A stretch of DNA of 14,486 bases. Origin: an uncultured Eubacteriales bacterium (lineage in GTDB: Bacteria; Bacillota; Clostridia; Christensenellales; UBA1242). The translations under genes were made by a program, and so were the position numbers. The notes under the pieces were generated by a model, which was not told where the DNA came from, searched no databases, and saw only the letters and a program-made list of their open reading frames with translations. Shown piece after piece: positions 5,952 to 11,739 of this stretch. The number at the start of each line of letters is the position of its first letter. Positions within the stretch are counted from its first letter, which is position 1. The stretch spans positions 1 through 14,486 of the forward strand of contig CARBWQ010000009.1 in NCBI GenBank assembly GCA_948949055.1. The letters run 5' to 3'.

Positions 5952-7706
5952 ATGGAAAATAAAAAAGTTAAAAAACCTAAACCGTCGAAGTTTGCTTTAT
6001 GGTGGAGATGGCCACTTATTGTGCTGGCTCTATCTTTTTGTCTTTCGCTTGCTTTCGGTGTTGTCAGCCAAGTTGCATTGACAGGAGCTGGAATTGCAAT
6101 TAGTGTGGTAGTTATATTAATATTTATTGGCATAGCAATTTTTTCAGATATGGTTGGTGTCGCAATCACGGCAGCAAATTTTGAACCGTTTAGAGCTATG
6201 GCTGCAAGAAAGGTTAGGGGCGCAAAAGAGTCAATCAAACTTATTCAAAATAAAGAAAAGGTTGCCTCAGTTTCAGCAGATGTAATAGGCGATATTTGTG
6301 GTATCCTTTCTGGTGCTGCCGGAACTTCAATCACAGTCGTGCTTATTGTCAATTATGCTGGTACTTTTTGGGAAGTTCTTATTGCTTCACTTGTGTCAGC
6401 TGTTATTGCAGCACTTACTATTTTTGGCAAAGCTTACTGTAAAAAATATTCAATGTTACATTGTGAAAAGATTATTCTTGTACTTGGGAAATTTATTAGC
6501 TTATTCCATTTCCAAAAGAAAAACAAAGATAATTTAGACAAAAAAGGCAAAAAAAGCGATAAAAAGGACAAAAAAGAGGGGAAAATGGTAAAATTTATAA
6601 AGCCTGACTTTAAAAATAACATTTTAAACGTTTCTGCAAGTTTAGCTACGCTACTAGGTTGTGACAATAAAAATCCAACTTTAAAAGTTTTGGAAGAAAA
6701 ATTTAAGAAAAAATTCAAAAATGTAGTTTTTATAATTTTTGACGGTCTTGGTAAAAATCCTATTGAGGTTAACTTAAATAAAAATTCATTGTTAAGAAAA
6801 AATACTGTCAAAGATATTACATCAGTTTTACCTGCAACTACAACCAATGCCACTACAACTTTGCTTACTAATTCTTATCCAATAGAACATGGGATGTTTG
6901 GCTGGTCGGTAAACTTTGAAGAACTTGGACGAAATGTAGATGTTTATCTTTCACAAGATACGAAAACAGGTGAAAAGATTGATCCTAATTTTATTTCAAA
7001 TAGATTGCCAATTATACCTTTCTATAAAAATGCAAAAACTGATTATAAGATTAGCAAGGTCATACCTTCTTACTGGAATGATGGAATTGAGGAAAATCGT
7101 CACGTGTGTTCAAAGATAGGCGAGTACTTTGATGAAATAAAAAATATTTGTCAGATGGAAGGCAAACAATTTATATATACCTATTGTCCTGAGCCTGATG
7201 CTACAATGCACCAATATGGAGTTTCTTCTGTTGAGGCAAAAGAGCTTATTAATCATATTAATGACAAAATGGAGGAACTCGCTAAAAGCTGTGACGATAC
7301 GCTCTTTATTATAACTGCCGACCATGGTCAAATAGATGTTGAAGGCTATATCGAAATTTATAAAGATGAAGAGTTGCAATCACTTTTAAGATGCCCACCT
7401 TATTTAGAGCCAAGGGCGACTGCTTTTAAAGTCAAAGCTGGCTTAAATGAAAAATTTATTGAAGTATTCAATAAAAATTATGGCAATGATTTTGAACTTT
7501 ATCCTGCAAGTAAACTAATTGAAGAGGGTTATTTTGGTGATCCTAATATCATAGGTCAGAGAGAATTGCTTGGAGATTATATTGCAATTTGTAAAAACCA
7601 TAAGCAGTTTGTCATCTTTGAAGATGCGCCTAGGTTTAAAGGTAATCACTGCTCTTTGACAGAAGAGGCAATAGTCCCACTAATTTTGATAGAAGGGAAA
7701 AAATAA
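5952..7706 (+). CDS. Membrane domain fused to an alkaline-phosphatase-superfamily phosphodiesterase
   Basis: A 584-residue protein in two parts. Residues 1-190 hold hydrophobic segments at about 20-40, 47-65, 122-135 and 140-158, with a soluble stretch between (FEPFRAMAARKVRGAKE). This resembles short CNNM/CorB-like membrane proteins, a tentative match. Residues 189-211 are a lysine-rich linker encoded by A runs. Residues 212-584 form a type I phosphodiesterase/nucleotide pyrophosphatase domain: FDGLG (263-267) with the first metal aspartate, LPATTTNATTT (293-303) with the likely nucleophile threonine, PEPDATMHQYG (413-423), TADHGQ (455-460), and GNHCSLTEEA near 565 with the last metal histidine. 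All expected metal ligands seem present. Such enzymes hydrolyse phosphodiester or phosphate esters; the substrate is unknown. The catalytic domain would be cytoplasmic or external depending on topology, which I cannot fix. The start has GAGG at 5941-5944. An internal ribosome-binding site and ATG sit at the joint. Confidence 0.88.
   Translation: MENKKVKKPKPSKFALWWRWPLIVLALSFCLSLAFGVVSQVALTGAGIAISVVVILIFIGIAIFSDMVGVAITAANFEPFRAMAARKVRGAKESIKLIQNKEKVASVSADVIGDICGILSGAAGTSITVVLIVNYAGTFWEVLIASLVSAVIAALTIFGKAYCKKYSMLHCEKIILVLGKFISLFHFQKKNKDNLDKKGKKSDKKDKKEGKMVKFIKPDFKNNILNVSASLATLLGCDNKNPTLKVLEEKFKKKFKNVVFIIFDGLGKNPIEVNLNKNSLLRKNTVKDITSVLPATTTNATTTLLTNSYPIEHGMFGWSVNFEELGRNVDVYLSQDTKTGEKIDPNFISNRLPIIPFYKNAKTDYKISKVIPSYWNDGIEENRHVCSKIGEYFDEIKNICQMEGKQFIYTYCPEPDATMHQYGVSSVEAKELINHINDKMEELAKSCDDTLFIITADHGQIDVEGYIEIYKDEELQSLLRCPPYLEPRATAFKVKAGLNEKFIEVFNKNYGNDFELYPASKLIEEGYFGDPNIIGQRELLGDYIAICKNHKQFVIFEDAPRFKGNHCSLTEEAIVPLILIEGKK
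6576..6587 (+). promoter_or_regulatory. Internal Shine-Dalgarno and in-frame ATG at the domain junction
   Basis: GAGGGG (6576-6581) precedes an in-frame ATG at 6585 (Met212). Initiation here would give a 373-residue phosphodiesterase alone, beginning MVKFIKPDF, which looks like a natural N-terminus for this enzyme group. The gap of about 3-4 nt is shorter than ideal. Confidence 0.4.
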
Positions 7707-7711
7707 CATGA

Positions 7712-7744
7712 AAAAAGGAATTACTAGCTTCTTAATTCCTTTTT
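7712..7744. terminator. Bidirectional terminator between convergent genes
   Basis: A 12-bp stem AAAAAGGAATTA (7712-7723) / TAATTCCTTTTT (7733-7744) with a 9-nt loop, A-rich on one side and T-rich on the other. It serves the phosphodiesterase gene on the plus strand and the HTH gene on the minus strand. Confidence 0.75.
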
Positions 7745-7749
7745 AATTT

Positions 7750-8067
7750 TTATTTCAATTTTTTCATTAGTTCTAGTATGGTTCTTTTATTGTCACTAGA
7801 AAGAGAGTTGAACATATCAAGCATATTTTTATCATCTTTATTATACTCTTTTCCTAAATAGAAGAAGTCGAAAGGTGTAATCTCTAAAACTTCAAGTATA
7901 TCTAAAAGAGCACTTATTTTAAGTTCAACTTTTTTATTCAAAAATCTTTTTATATAGGATTCGCTACGACCAAGTTTCAAACTTAAAGCTCTTGGCGAAA
8001 GGTTGGATTTATTAATAAAAAATCCAAGTCTATTTATTACTTCATCATAATCAATAAATTTTTCCAT
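7750..8067 (-). CDS. Small XRE-family helix-turn-helix protein
   Basis: A 105-residue protein with one Cro/CI-type HTH domain at about 8-70. LSPRALSLKLGRSESYIKRF covers the two HTH helices, then ISALLDILEVLEITPFDFF forms the closing helix pair, a very common ending in this family. The C-terminal 30 residues form a charged helix (SSDNKRTILELMKKLK). There is no sensor or protease domain, so it is probably a small DNA-binding regulator; its target is not evident. The ATG follows AAGGAG at good spacing. It is divergent from the SLOG-family gene (8241), and the shared region could hold its operator, though I saw no clear palindrome or minus-strand promoter there. Confidence 0.88.
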   Translation of the reverse strand: MEKFIDYDEVINRLGFFINKSNLSPRALSLKLGRSESYIKRFLNKKVELKISALLDILEVLEITPFDFFYLGKEYNKDDKNMLDMFNSLSSDNKRTILELMKKLK

Positions 8068-8180
8068 ATTTTTCTCCTTAATATAGTTTCTAAAATAATT
8101 TTAACCTATATTAATATTTAACTACATTCACAAATAGACTCAAATTTTACAAAAATGTTTGCAAATCGGTCACTAGATGA

Positions 8181-8209
8181 TTGACATTTGGCTAATTTAA
8201 TCATACAAT
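8181..8209 (+). promoter_or_regulatory. Promoter of the SLOG-family gene
   Basis: TTGACA (8181-8186), a 17-bp spacer and TACAAT (8204-8209). The first in-frame ATG (8208) overlaps the -10 box, which rules it out as the start. Confidence 0.75.
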
Positions 8210-8240
8210 GTTTGAAACTGATAAGAAGGGGGACTGCAAA

Positions 8241-8738
8241 TTGGAAGGAAAAACCTGTTGTTTTACCGGGCATAGAAGTCAGAAATTGCCATGGGGATTT
8301 AAAGAGGGCGATGAAAAATGCAAAATTATGAAGTGTCATTTAAAAGAAGAAATTCTAAAAGCGATTGACCAAGGTTATACTCATTTTATTTCTGGCATGG
8401 CTCTTGGTTTTGATATTATCAGTGCTGAACTTGTGCTAGAACTTAAATCGGTTTATTCATATATCACTCTTGAATGTGCTTTGCCTTGCAAAACGCAACA
8501 TTTACGTTGGCCCAGCTTTTATAGAAGTAGATACATTAATATTCTTGAAAATGCAGATAGTATTTGGTGTAAACACGAGTATTATGAGGAAGGGTGTATG
8601 CAGGAGAGAAATGAGTATATGGTGGATAGTTCTTCACTGGTGATTGCGCTATATAACGGCAAACCGGGTGGCACAAGAAAAACCATCGAGTATGCTAGAA
8701 AAAAAGGAAAAGAGGTTGTTATAATTCCTCTTTTATAA
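8241..8738 (+). CDS. YpsA/DUF1273-type SLOG-family protein
   Basis: A 165-residue protein starting with TTG at 8241, preceded by AAGGGGG (8226-8232) at 8 nt. The upstream ATG is within the promoter -10. Right after the start comes CCFTGHRSQKLPWGF, a hallmark of the DUF1273 (YpsA) branch of the SLOG superfamily, followed by HFISGMALGFD, the Rossmann-like nucleotide-binding turn, and a late GKPGGTRKTIEYA. SLOG proteins bind nucleotides or related ligands. YpsA has been linked to cell division and stress in Bacillus, but the biochemical activity of the group is not settled. The length is normal for the family. The final codons overlap a terminator-like hairpin, and rpsF is transcribed from its own promoter 24 bp later. 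Confidence 0.9.
   Translation: MEGKTCCFTGHRSQKLPWGFKEGDEKCKIMKCHLKEEILKAIDQGYTHFISGMALGFDIISAELVLELKSVYSYITLECALPCKTQHLRWPSFYRSRYINILENADSIWCKHEYYEEGCMQERNEYMVDSSSLVIALYNGKPGGTRKTIEYARKKGKEVVIIPLL
8708..8735 (+). terminator. Terminator-like hairpin inside the 3' end of the SLOG gene
   Basis: An 8-bp stem AAAAGAGG (8708-8715) / CCTCTTTT (8727-8734) with an 11-nt loop. The T tract is only the four stem T residues plus TATAAT, so efficiency is doubtful. Confidence 0.4.
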
Positions 8739-8762
8739 TATTTATATATTTATAATAAATGC

Positions 8763-8791
8763 TTGACAAAAAACTGAAAAGACTATATAAT
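8763..8791 (+). promoter_or_regulatory. Promoter of the rpsF-ssb-rpsR-rpmE operon
   Basis: TTGACA (8763-8768) and TATAAT (8786-8791), both perfect, with a 17-bp spacer. This is as strong a sigma-A promoter as the window contains and fits a ribosomal-protein operon. Confidence 0.88.
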
Positions 8792-8797
8792 ACACCT

Positions 8798-8900
8798 TGC
8801 AAGAGTTTGAAATTACAACTTTCATCTGTTGCAGGTGCTTTTTATTAGCACTTTCCTTGTCTTTTTAAAAGACCATTTTGTCCAAAAGGAGGTAAAAAGT
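8798..8900 (+). promoter_or_regulatory. Structured 5' leader of rpsF
   Basis: A leader of about 100 nt without an ORF of note. Two hairpins are visible: AGGTGCT (8834-8840) / AGCACTT (8848-8854), and GTCTTT / AAAGAC around 8860-8874. TTTCCTT (8853-8859) can pair with AAGGAGG (8887-8893), which would hide the rpsF ribosome-binding site. S6:S18 complexes autoregulate this operon through a leader with a conserved CCG in many bacteria. I see no CCG here, so the known motif cannot be claimed. Confidence 0.4.
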
Positions 8901-9182
8901 ATGAATAAGTATGAACTTCTTTATATCATTTCATCTGATGTTGCCGAAGAAAAAAGAGAAGAAATTATCTCTAAGTTCGCTTCTTATGTTGAAGCAAAAG
9001 GCGGAGTCGTTGAAGGAATTGATAAATGGGGAATGAGAAAACTTGCTTATCCTATCAACTTCAAAAACGAAGGATTCTATGTTTTAATGAACATGACTTT
9101 CGATCCAAACGAAATTGATGCTATGGCAAAACTCATGAACATTACAGAAGGCGTTGTTCGTCAAATGTTTGTAAGAAAATAG
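8901..9182 (+). CDS. rpsF: 30S ribosomal protein S6
   Basis: A 93-residue protein, the usual S6 length, starting MNKYELLYI. It shows the family pattern: an initial beta strand with YE.LYI, a helix AEEKREEIISKFASYVE, then GVVEGIDKWGMRKLAYPI and a final helix-strand NITEGVVRQMFVRK. S6 binds S18 and 16S rRNA on the platform of the small subunit. The ATG at 8901 follows AAGGAGG (8887-8893). An upstream in-frame extension to 8829 is rejected because it lies within the leader and precedes this ribosome-binding site. It is the first gene of a four-gene operon. Confidence 0.97.
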   Translation: MNKYELLYIISSDVAEEKREEIISKFASYVEAKGGVVEGIDKWGMRKLAYPINFKNEGFYVLMNMTFDPNEIDAMAKLMNITEGVVRQMFVRK

Positions 9183-9221
9183 TTTAAATAATTTTTGTCA
9201 ATTGACGAATAAGGAGATATT

Positions 9222-9629
9222 ATGAATAAGATAATTTTAATTGGGAATTTAACAAAAGACCCTGAAATAACTACCACAAATAGTGGTGTTTCTGTTTGTA
9301 GATTTTCTCTTGCAGTTCAAAGAGGATTTTCAAACAATAGCGACAACGGTCCACAAGCTGACTTTTTCAATATTGTAGTTTGGAGAGGACTTGCCGAAAA
9401 CTGTCACAAATTTTTAAAGAAAGGTTCAAAGTGCTGTGTAGTTGGAAGAATCCAAAATGTTTCTTATGAAGCACAAGATGGTACAAAACGCTACACAACT
9501 GAAATTACTGCTAATGATGTTGAATTTTTAAGCACAAGAAACTCTGATGGAAATGGTGAAATGCCAAGACCTAATGGTGGTTCTGCTGAGCTTGAACCTA
9601 TCGATGATGACGATAGTTTACCATTTTAA
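9222..9629 (+). CDS. ssb: Single-stranded DNA-binding protein
   Basis: A 135-residue SSB. The OB fold occupies about 1-105: MNKIILIGNLTKDPE at the N-terminus, VCRFSLAVQR, FFNIVVWRGLAENC and GRIQNVSYEAQDG. A short flexible linker (about 106-125) leads to the acidic tip DDDDSLPF, the site that recruits SSB partners such as PriA and RecQ. It works as a tetramer that covers single-stranded DNA at forks and repair sites. The ribosome-binding site AAGGAG lies at 9211-9216, with 39 bp between the rpsF stop and this start. The position between rpsF and rpsR is the standard Firmicutes arrangement. The linker is shorter than in most SSBs, such as B. subtilis SsbA. Confidence 0.97.
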   Translation: MNKIILIGNLTKDPEITTTNSGVSVCRFSLAVQRGFSNNSDNGPQADFFNIVVWRGLAENCHKFLKKGSKCCVVGRIQNVSYEAQDGTKRYTTEITANDVEFLSTRNSDGNGEMPRPNGGSAELEPIDDDDSLPF

Positions 9630-9645
9630 TTAAAAGGAGAAAATT

Positions 9646-9906
9646 ATGGCTGAAATGAAAAGCGAAGAGAAGGTTGTTGTAAAGAAATTCCGTAAACCTT
9701 CTAAGAAAAAAGTTTGTGCTTTTTGTGTAGCTGGTGAAAAGGCTATTGATTATAAAGATATTGCTAAAATCAGAAAATATATCACTGAAAAGGGCAAAAT
9801 CTTACCAAGACGTCAAACTGGTGTTTGCTCTTTCCATCAAAGAGAACTTTGCACTGCTATTAAAAGAGCTAGAAATGTAGCACTCTTACCATATGTAGGT
9901 GACTAA
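9646..9906 (+). CDS. rpsR: 30S ribosomal protein S18, cysteine-containing form
   Basis: An 86-residue S18 that forms a heterodimer with S6 and contacts 16S rRNA. The core [22 protein letters not shown] and the C-terminal helix [13 protein letters not shown] are typical. Cys24 and Cys27 (CAFC) plus Cys61 and His64/Cys69 ([10 protein letters not shown]) give a complete set of metal ligands, so this is the zinc-ribbon C+ type of S18 rather than the cysteine-free form found in many bacteria. The basic N-terminal tail ([10 protein letters not shown]) is normal. It begins 16 bp after the ssb stop with an AAAGGAG site and is co-transcribed with it. Confidence 0.97.
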   Translation: MAEMKSEEKVVVKKFRKPSKKKVCAFCVAGEKAIDYKDIAKIRKYITEKGKILPRRQTGVCSFHQRELCTAIKRARNVALLPYVGD

Positions 9907-9958
9907 TTTATTATATAAACCCTGAAAAAGGATAAATAAAAAAATAATGGAGGTAAAT

Positions 9959-10165
9959 ATGCAAAAGGAAATGCACCCTGATTATCATGAAGTTACCGTA
10001 ACTTGTGCTTGTGGCAATACCTTTAAGACTAAGACTTGCTCAAAAGGCGAAACTCTTAGCATTGATATATGCAACAAATGTCACCCATTCTTCACAGGTA
10101 AGAAGAAGGTTGTTGACGCTAGTGGTAATGTTGAAAAATTCAACAAGAAATACGGCTTAAACTAA
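9959..10165 (+). CDS. rpmE: 50S ribosomal protein L31, zinc-binding type
   Basis: A 68-residue L31. The start is the ATG at 9959, because the in-frame ATG at 9947 sits on the Shine-Dalgarno GGAGG (9949-9953). [15 protein letters not shown] and [13 protein letters not shown] are diagnostic. Cys16, Cys18, Cys38 and Cys41 are the zinc ligands of the C+ form, with an extra Cys27. L31 bridges the two subunits of the ribosome. It is the last gene of this operon: 52 bp follow the rpsR stop with no terminator or clear promoter, and a strong terminator lies after it. rpmE beside rpsR is unusual. Many Firmicutes have rplI and dnaB in this neighbourhood instead. Confidence 0.95.
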   Translation: MQKEMHPDYHEVTVTCACGNTFKTKTCSKGETLSIDICNKCHPFFTGKKKVVDASGNVEKFNKKYGLN

Positions 10166-10177
10166 GTTGATAAATAT

Positions 10178-10206
10178 AAAAAGCACTTCAAACGAAGTGC
10201 TTTTTT
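10178..10206 (+). terminator. Terminator of the rpsF operon
   Basis: A 12-bp stem, AAAAAGCACTTC (10178-10189) / GAAGTGCTTTTT (10194-10205), with a 4-nt loop AAAC and T6. Confidence 0.9.
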
Positions 10207-10293
10207 GCTATGTAAATTTTTCAAAAGCGTTGAAATCTTTTATAAGATATAAATATAATAATTAAATTTTATAAATTAATTTTAAAAAAAGAC

Positions 10294-10320
10294 TTGACAA
10301 ATCCCCCCCCCGATTAAAAT
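10294..10320 (+). promoter_or_regulatory. Promoter with a poly-C spacer
   Basis: A perfect TTGACA (10294-10299) and TAAAAT (10315-10320) flank a 15-bp spacer that contains nine consecutive C residues. Other promoters in this window have 16-18-bp spacers. The start would fall near 10327, leaving a very short leader before the GGAGG (10329-10333). Confidence 0.6.
10303..10311 (+). repeat. C9 homopolymer tract inside the promoter spacer
   Basis: Nine consecutive C residues in AT-rich DNA. A tract of this length is prone to slipped-strand length change. Adding two C would bring the spacer to the optimal 17 bp and losing one would weaken it further. Confidence 0.9.
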
Positions 10321-10337
10321 AGAGTTATGGAGGAATT

Positions 10338-10748
10338 ATGGAAGTTAAACATTACGCAAAAATATATTATCCAGGAGCATTTGTTTCTGAGTCGTCAGTT
10401 AAGGAAATTGATAAACGTGACATCAGTGTAGTCAAATTACGAAAATCTATGCTTGGGGTTGAGCTTTATGATGTTGTAACAATGAAAGCTGACTACAAAG
10501 GCAAGAAAATTACTTTTAAATCTGAAAATATCGATAACGAGTATTTTCCTATTGGCAAAGTCGTTACATTGGAAGAAGTAGGAAAAGAATATGGCACAAA
10601 CTCAACAGCCTACTTGAATTTATCACACAATGGTTATGAGTATGCTTTAAAAACAGCAGGTGGAAGGATGGTTTTTCTTGATAAAGAAGATGTTGATAAC
10701 GTTATTGACCCTGATTCAATTATTGAAGAGGAAGCTGAAAGAGAATAA
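10338..10748 (+). CDS. Hypothetical protein under a possibly phase-variable promoter
   Basis: A 136-residue protein that I do not recognise. It begins MEVKHYAKIYYPGAFVSESS. It looks like a compact beta-rich fold: alternating strands KHYAKIYYP, DVVTMKADYKGKKITFKSE, YFPIGKVVTLEEVG, TAYLNLSHNGYEYAL and GRMVFLDKED. An acidic tail (DPDSIIEEEAERE) follows. No TM segment or signal peptide is visible, so it is likely cytosolic. The ATG is 4 bp after GGAGG (10329-10333). It has its own promoter and terminator and is therefore a single-gene unit. No function can be given. The C9 tract in its promoter suggests that expression may switch between cells. Confidence 0.8.
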   Translation: MEVKHYAKIYYPGAFVSESSVKEIDKRDISVVKLRKSMLGVELYDVVTMKADYKGKKITFKSENIDNEYFPIGKVVTLEEVGKEYGTNSTAYLNLSHNGYEYALKTAGGRMVFLDKEDVDNVIDPDSIIEEEAERE

Positions 10749-10751
10749 ATT

Positions 10752-10778
10752 AAAAAGACTTTTTTAGTCTTTTTTTTG
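10752..10778 (+). terminator. Terminator after 10338-10748
   Basis: A 9-bp stem AAAAAGACT (10752-10760) / AGTCTTTTT (10766-10774) with a 5-nt T loop and a long T run. Confidence 0.8.
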
Positions 10779-10799
10779 TATTTAAAATCCAATTGCATA

Positions 10800-10828
10800 T
10801 TGACTTACATATAATATTATGTTATATT
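10800..10828 (+). promoter_or_regulatory. Promoter of the gene at 10850
   Basis: TTGACT (10800-10805), a 17-bp spacer and TATATT (10823-10828). An in-frame TTG at 10793 lies upstream of this promoter and is not a credible start. Confidence 0.7.
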
Positions 10829-10849
10829 AAAATTAAGAAGGAGGGGGCT

Positions 10850-11563
10850 ATGATTAATGAAACTTGGGATAGAGCAAAAGCTATGAAAGTAAAAGAGTAC
10901 CAATTTAAAGATTTTATAACTGAAAAGACAGAAGAGATATTATTTAAAAATAAAAAATACACCACTTTGCAAGCACAATATGACAAGGCTAGAAGACTGT
11001 ATTCAAACGCCTATCAATATTTTGATACAAATGGTTTTAGAGGAATGCAGACTAGAACTGAAATGGATATTATGCAAATTAGAAAGGAAGTTGAAGAATA
11101 TCCAGCAAAGAAGGAAGAACTTGAAACATTAATCTCAAAGAAACTGTTTGGAAAGGGAAAACTTAGAGAAGAACTTAATATTTTAACACGTGATTATGAC
11201 GCAAACGTTGTTAGGTTGAAATATATTGACGACTATGAAAAGTATATGACAGGAATAGGCTTTTCAAGCGTTGAAGCTATCGCTGACAAAATAAAAAAGA
11301 TTGAGAAGTTAGCAGTAGGCAAAGTATTGCAAGAAAATTTTGACAACCCTCTTATTATTGAGTTTGCTTCAAAAGCTATTTTAGAGGGAGGCAGTAAAAT
11401 AAGGGCTTGGGAAGGTTTTTCTGGTGTTGCAAAGGAAATTATTAGCCAAAGTGCATCGAAAGTTGATATTACTACAAAAAATGAAGCTCTTAAAACAGGT
11501 GTAGGTTTGATAAAGTCTCAAATTGCATCTGAAAATTTTGAAGAAGATGAAAACAGTATTTAA
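10850..11563 (+). CDS. Hypothetical protein, largely helical / coiled coil
   Basis: A 237-residue protein starting MINETWDRAKAMKV, with a very strong ribosome-binding site (AAGGAGGGGG, 10838-10847). Most of it is charged amphipathic helix, with likely coiled-coil stretches at about 25-60, 75-110 and 115-140. A KKLFGKGKLREEL turn lies in the middle. A less charged C-terminal third (AIADKIKKIEKL, IIEFASKAILEGGSK) ends in an acidic tail. There is no TM segment or signal peptide, and no enzymatic motif. It might be a scaffold or a partner protein, but that is a guess. It is a single-gene unit with its own promoter and terminator, and no family name can be offered. Confidence 0.82.
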   Translation: MINETWDRAKAMKVKEYQFKDFITEKTEEILFKNKKYTTLQAQYDKARRLYSNAYQYFDTNGFRGMQTRTEMDIMQIRKEVEEYPAKKEELETLISKKLFGKGKLREELNILTRDYDANVVRLKYIDDYEKYMTGIGFSSVEAIADKIKKIEKLAVGKVLQENFDNPLIIEFASKAILEGGSKIRAWEGFSGVAKEIISQSASKVDITTKNEALKTGVGLIKSQIASENFEEDENSI

Positions 11564-11564
11564 T

Positions 11565-11590
11565 AAGACGGATTTCTCCGTCTTTTTTTG
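11565..11590 (+). terminator. Terminator after 10850-11563
   Basis: A perfect 8-bp stem AAGACGGA (11565-11572) / TCCGTCTT (11577-11584) with loop TTTC and a T7 tract, starting 2 bp after the stop codon. Confidence 0.9.
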
Positions 11591-11685
11591 TTAACAATTT
11601 TAAACCTTGCTTTTATATGTTTTAAGAATATTTAATCAAGAAAAAATAAAAATAATTATTAAATTTAAAATATATTTAGATATTC

Positions 11686-11714
11686 TTGAAATTTTTGTTA
11701 AAAGGTGATATAAT
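11686..11714 (+). promoter_or_regulatory. Promoter of typA
   Basis: TTGAAA (11686-11691), a 17-bp spacer and a perfect TATAAT (11709-11714). An in-frame TTG that would extend the ORF sits on this -35 box and is rejected as a start. Confidence 0.75.
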
Positions 11715-11739
11715 CGTTAAGTTAAAAAGGAAGAAAATT

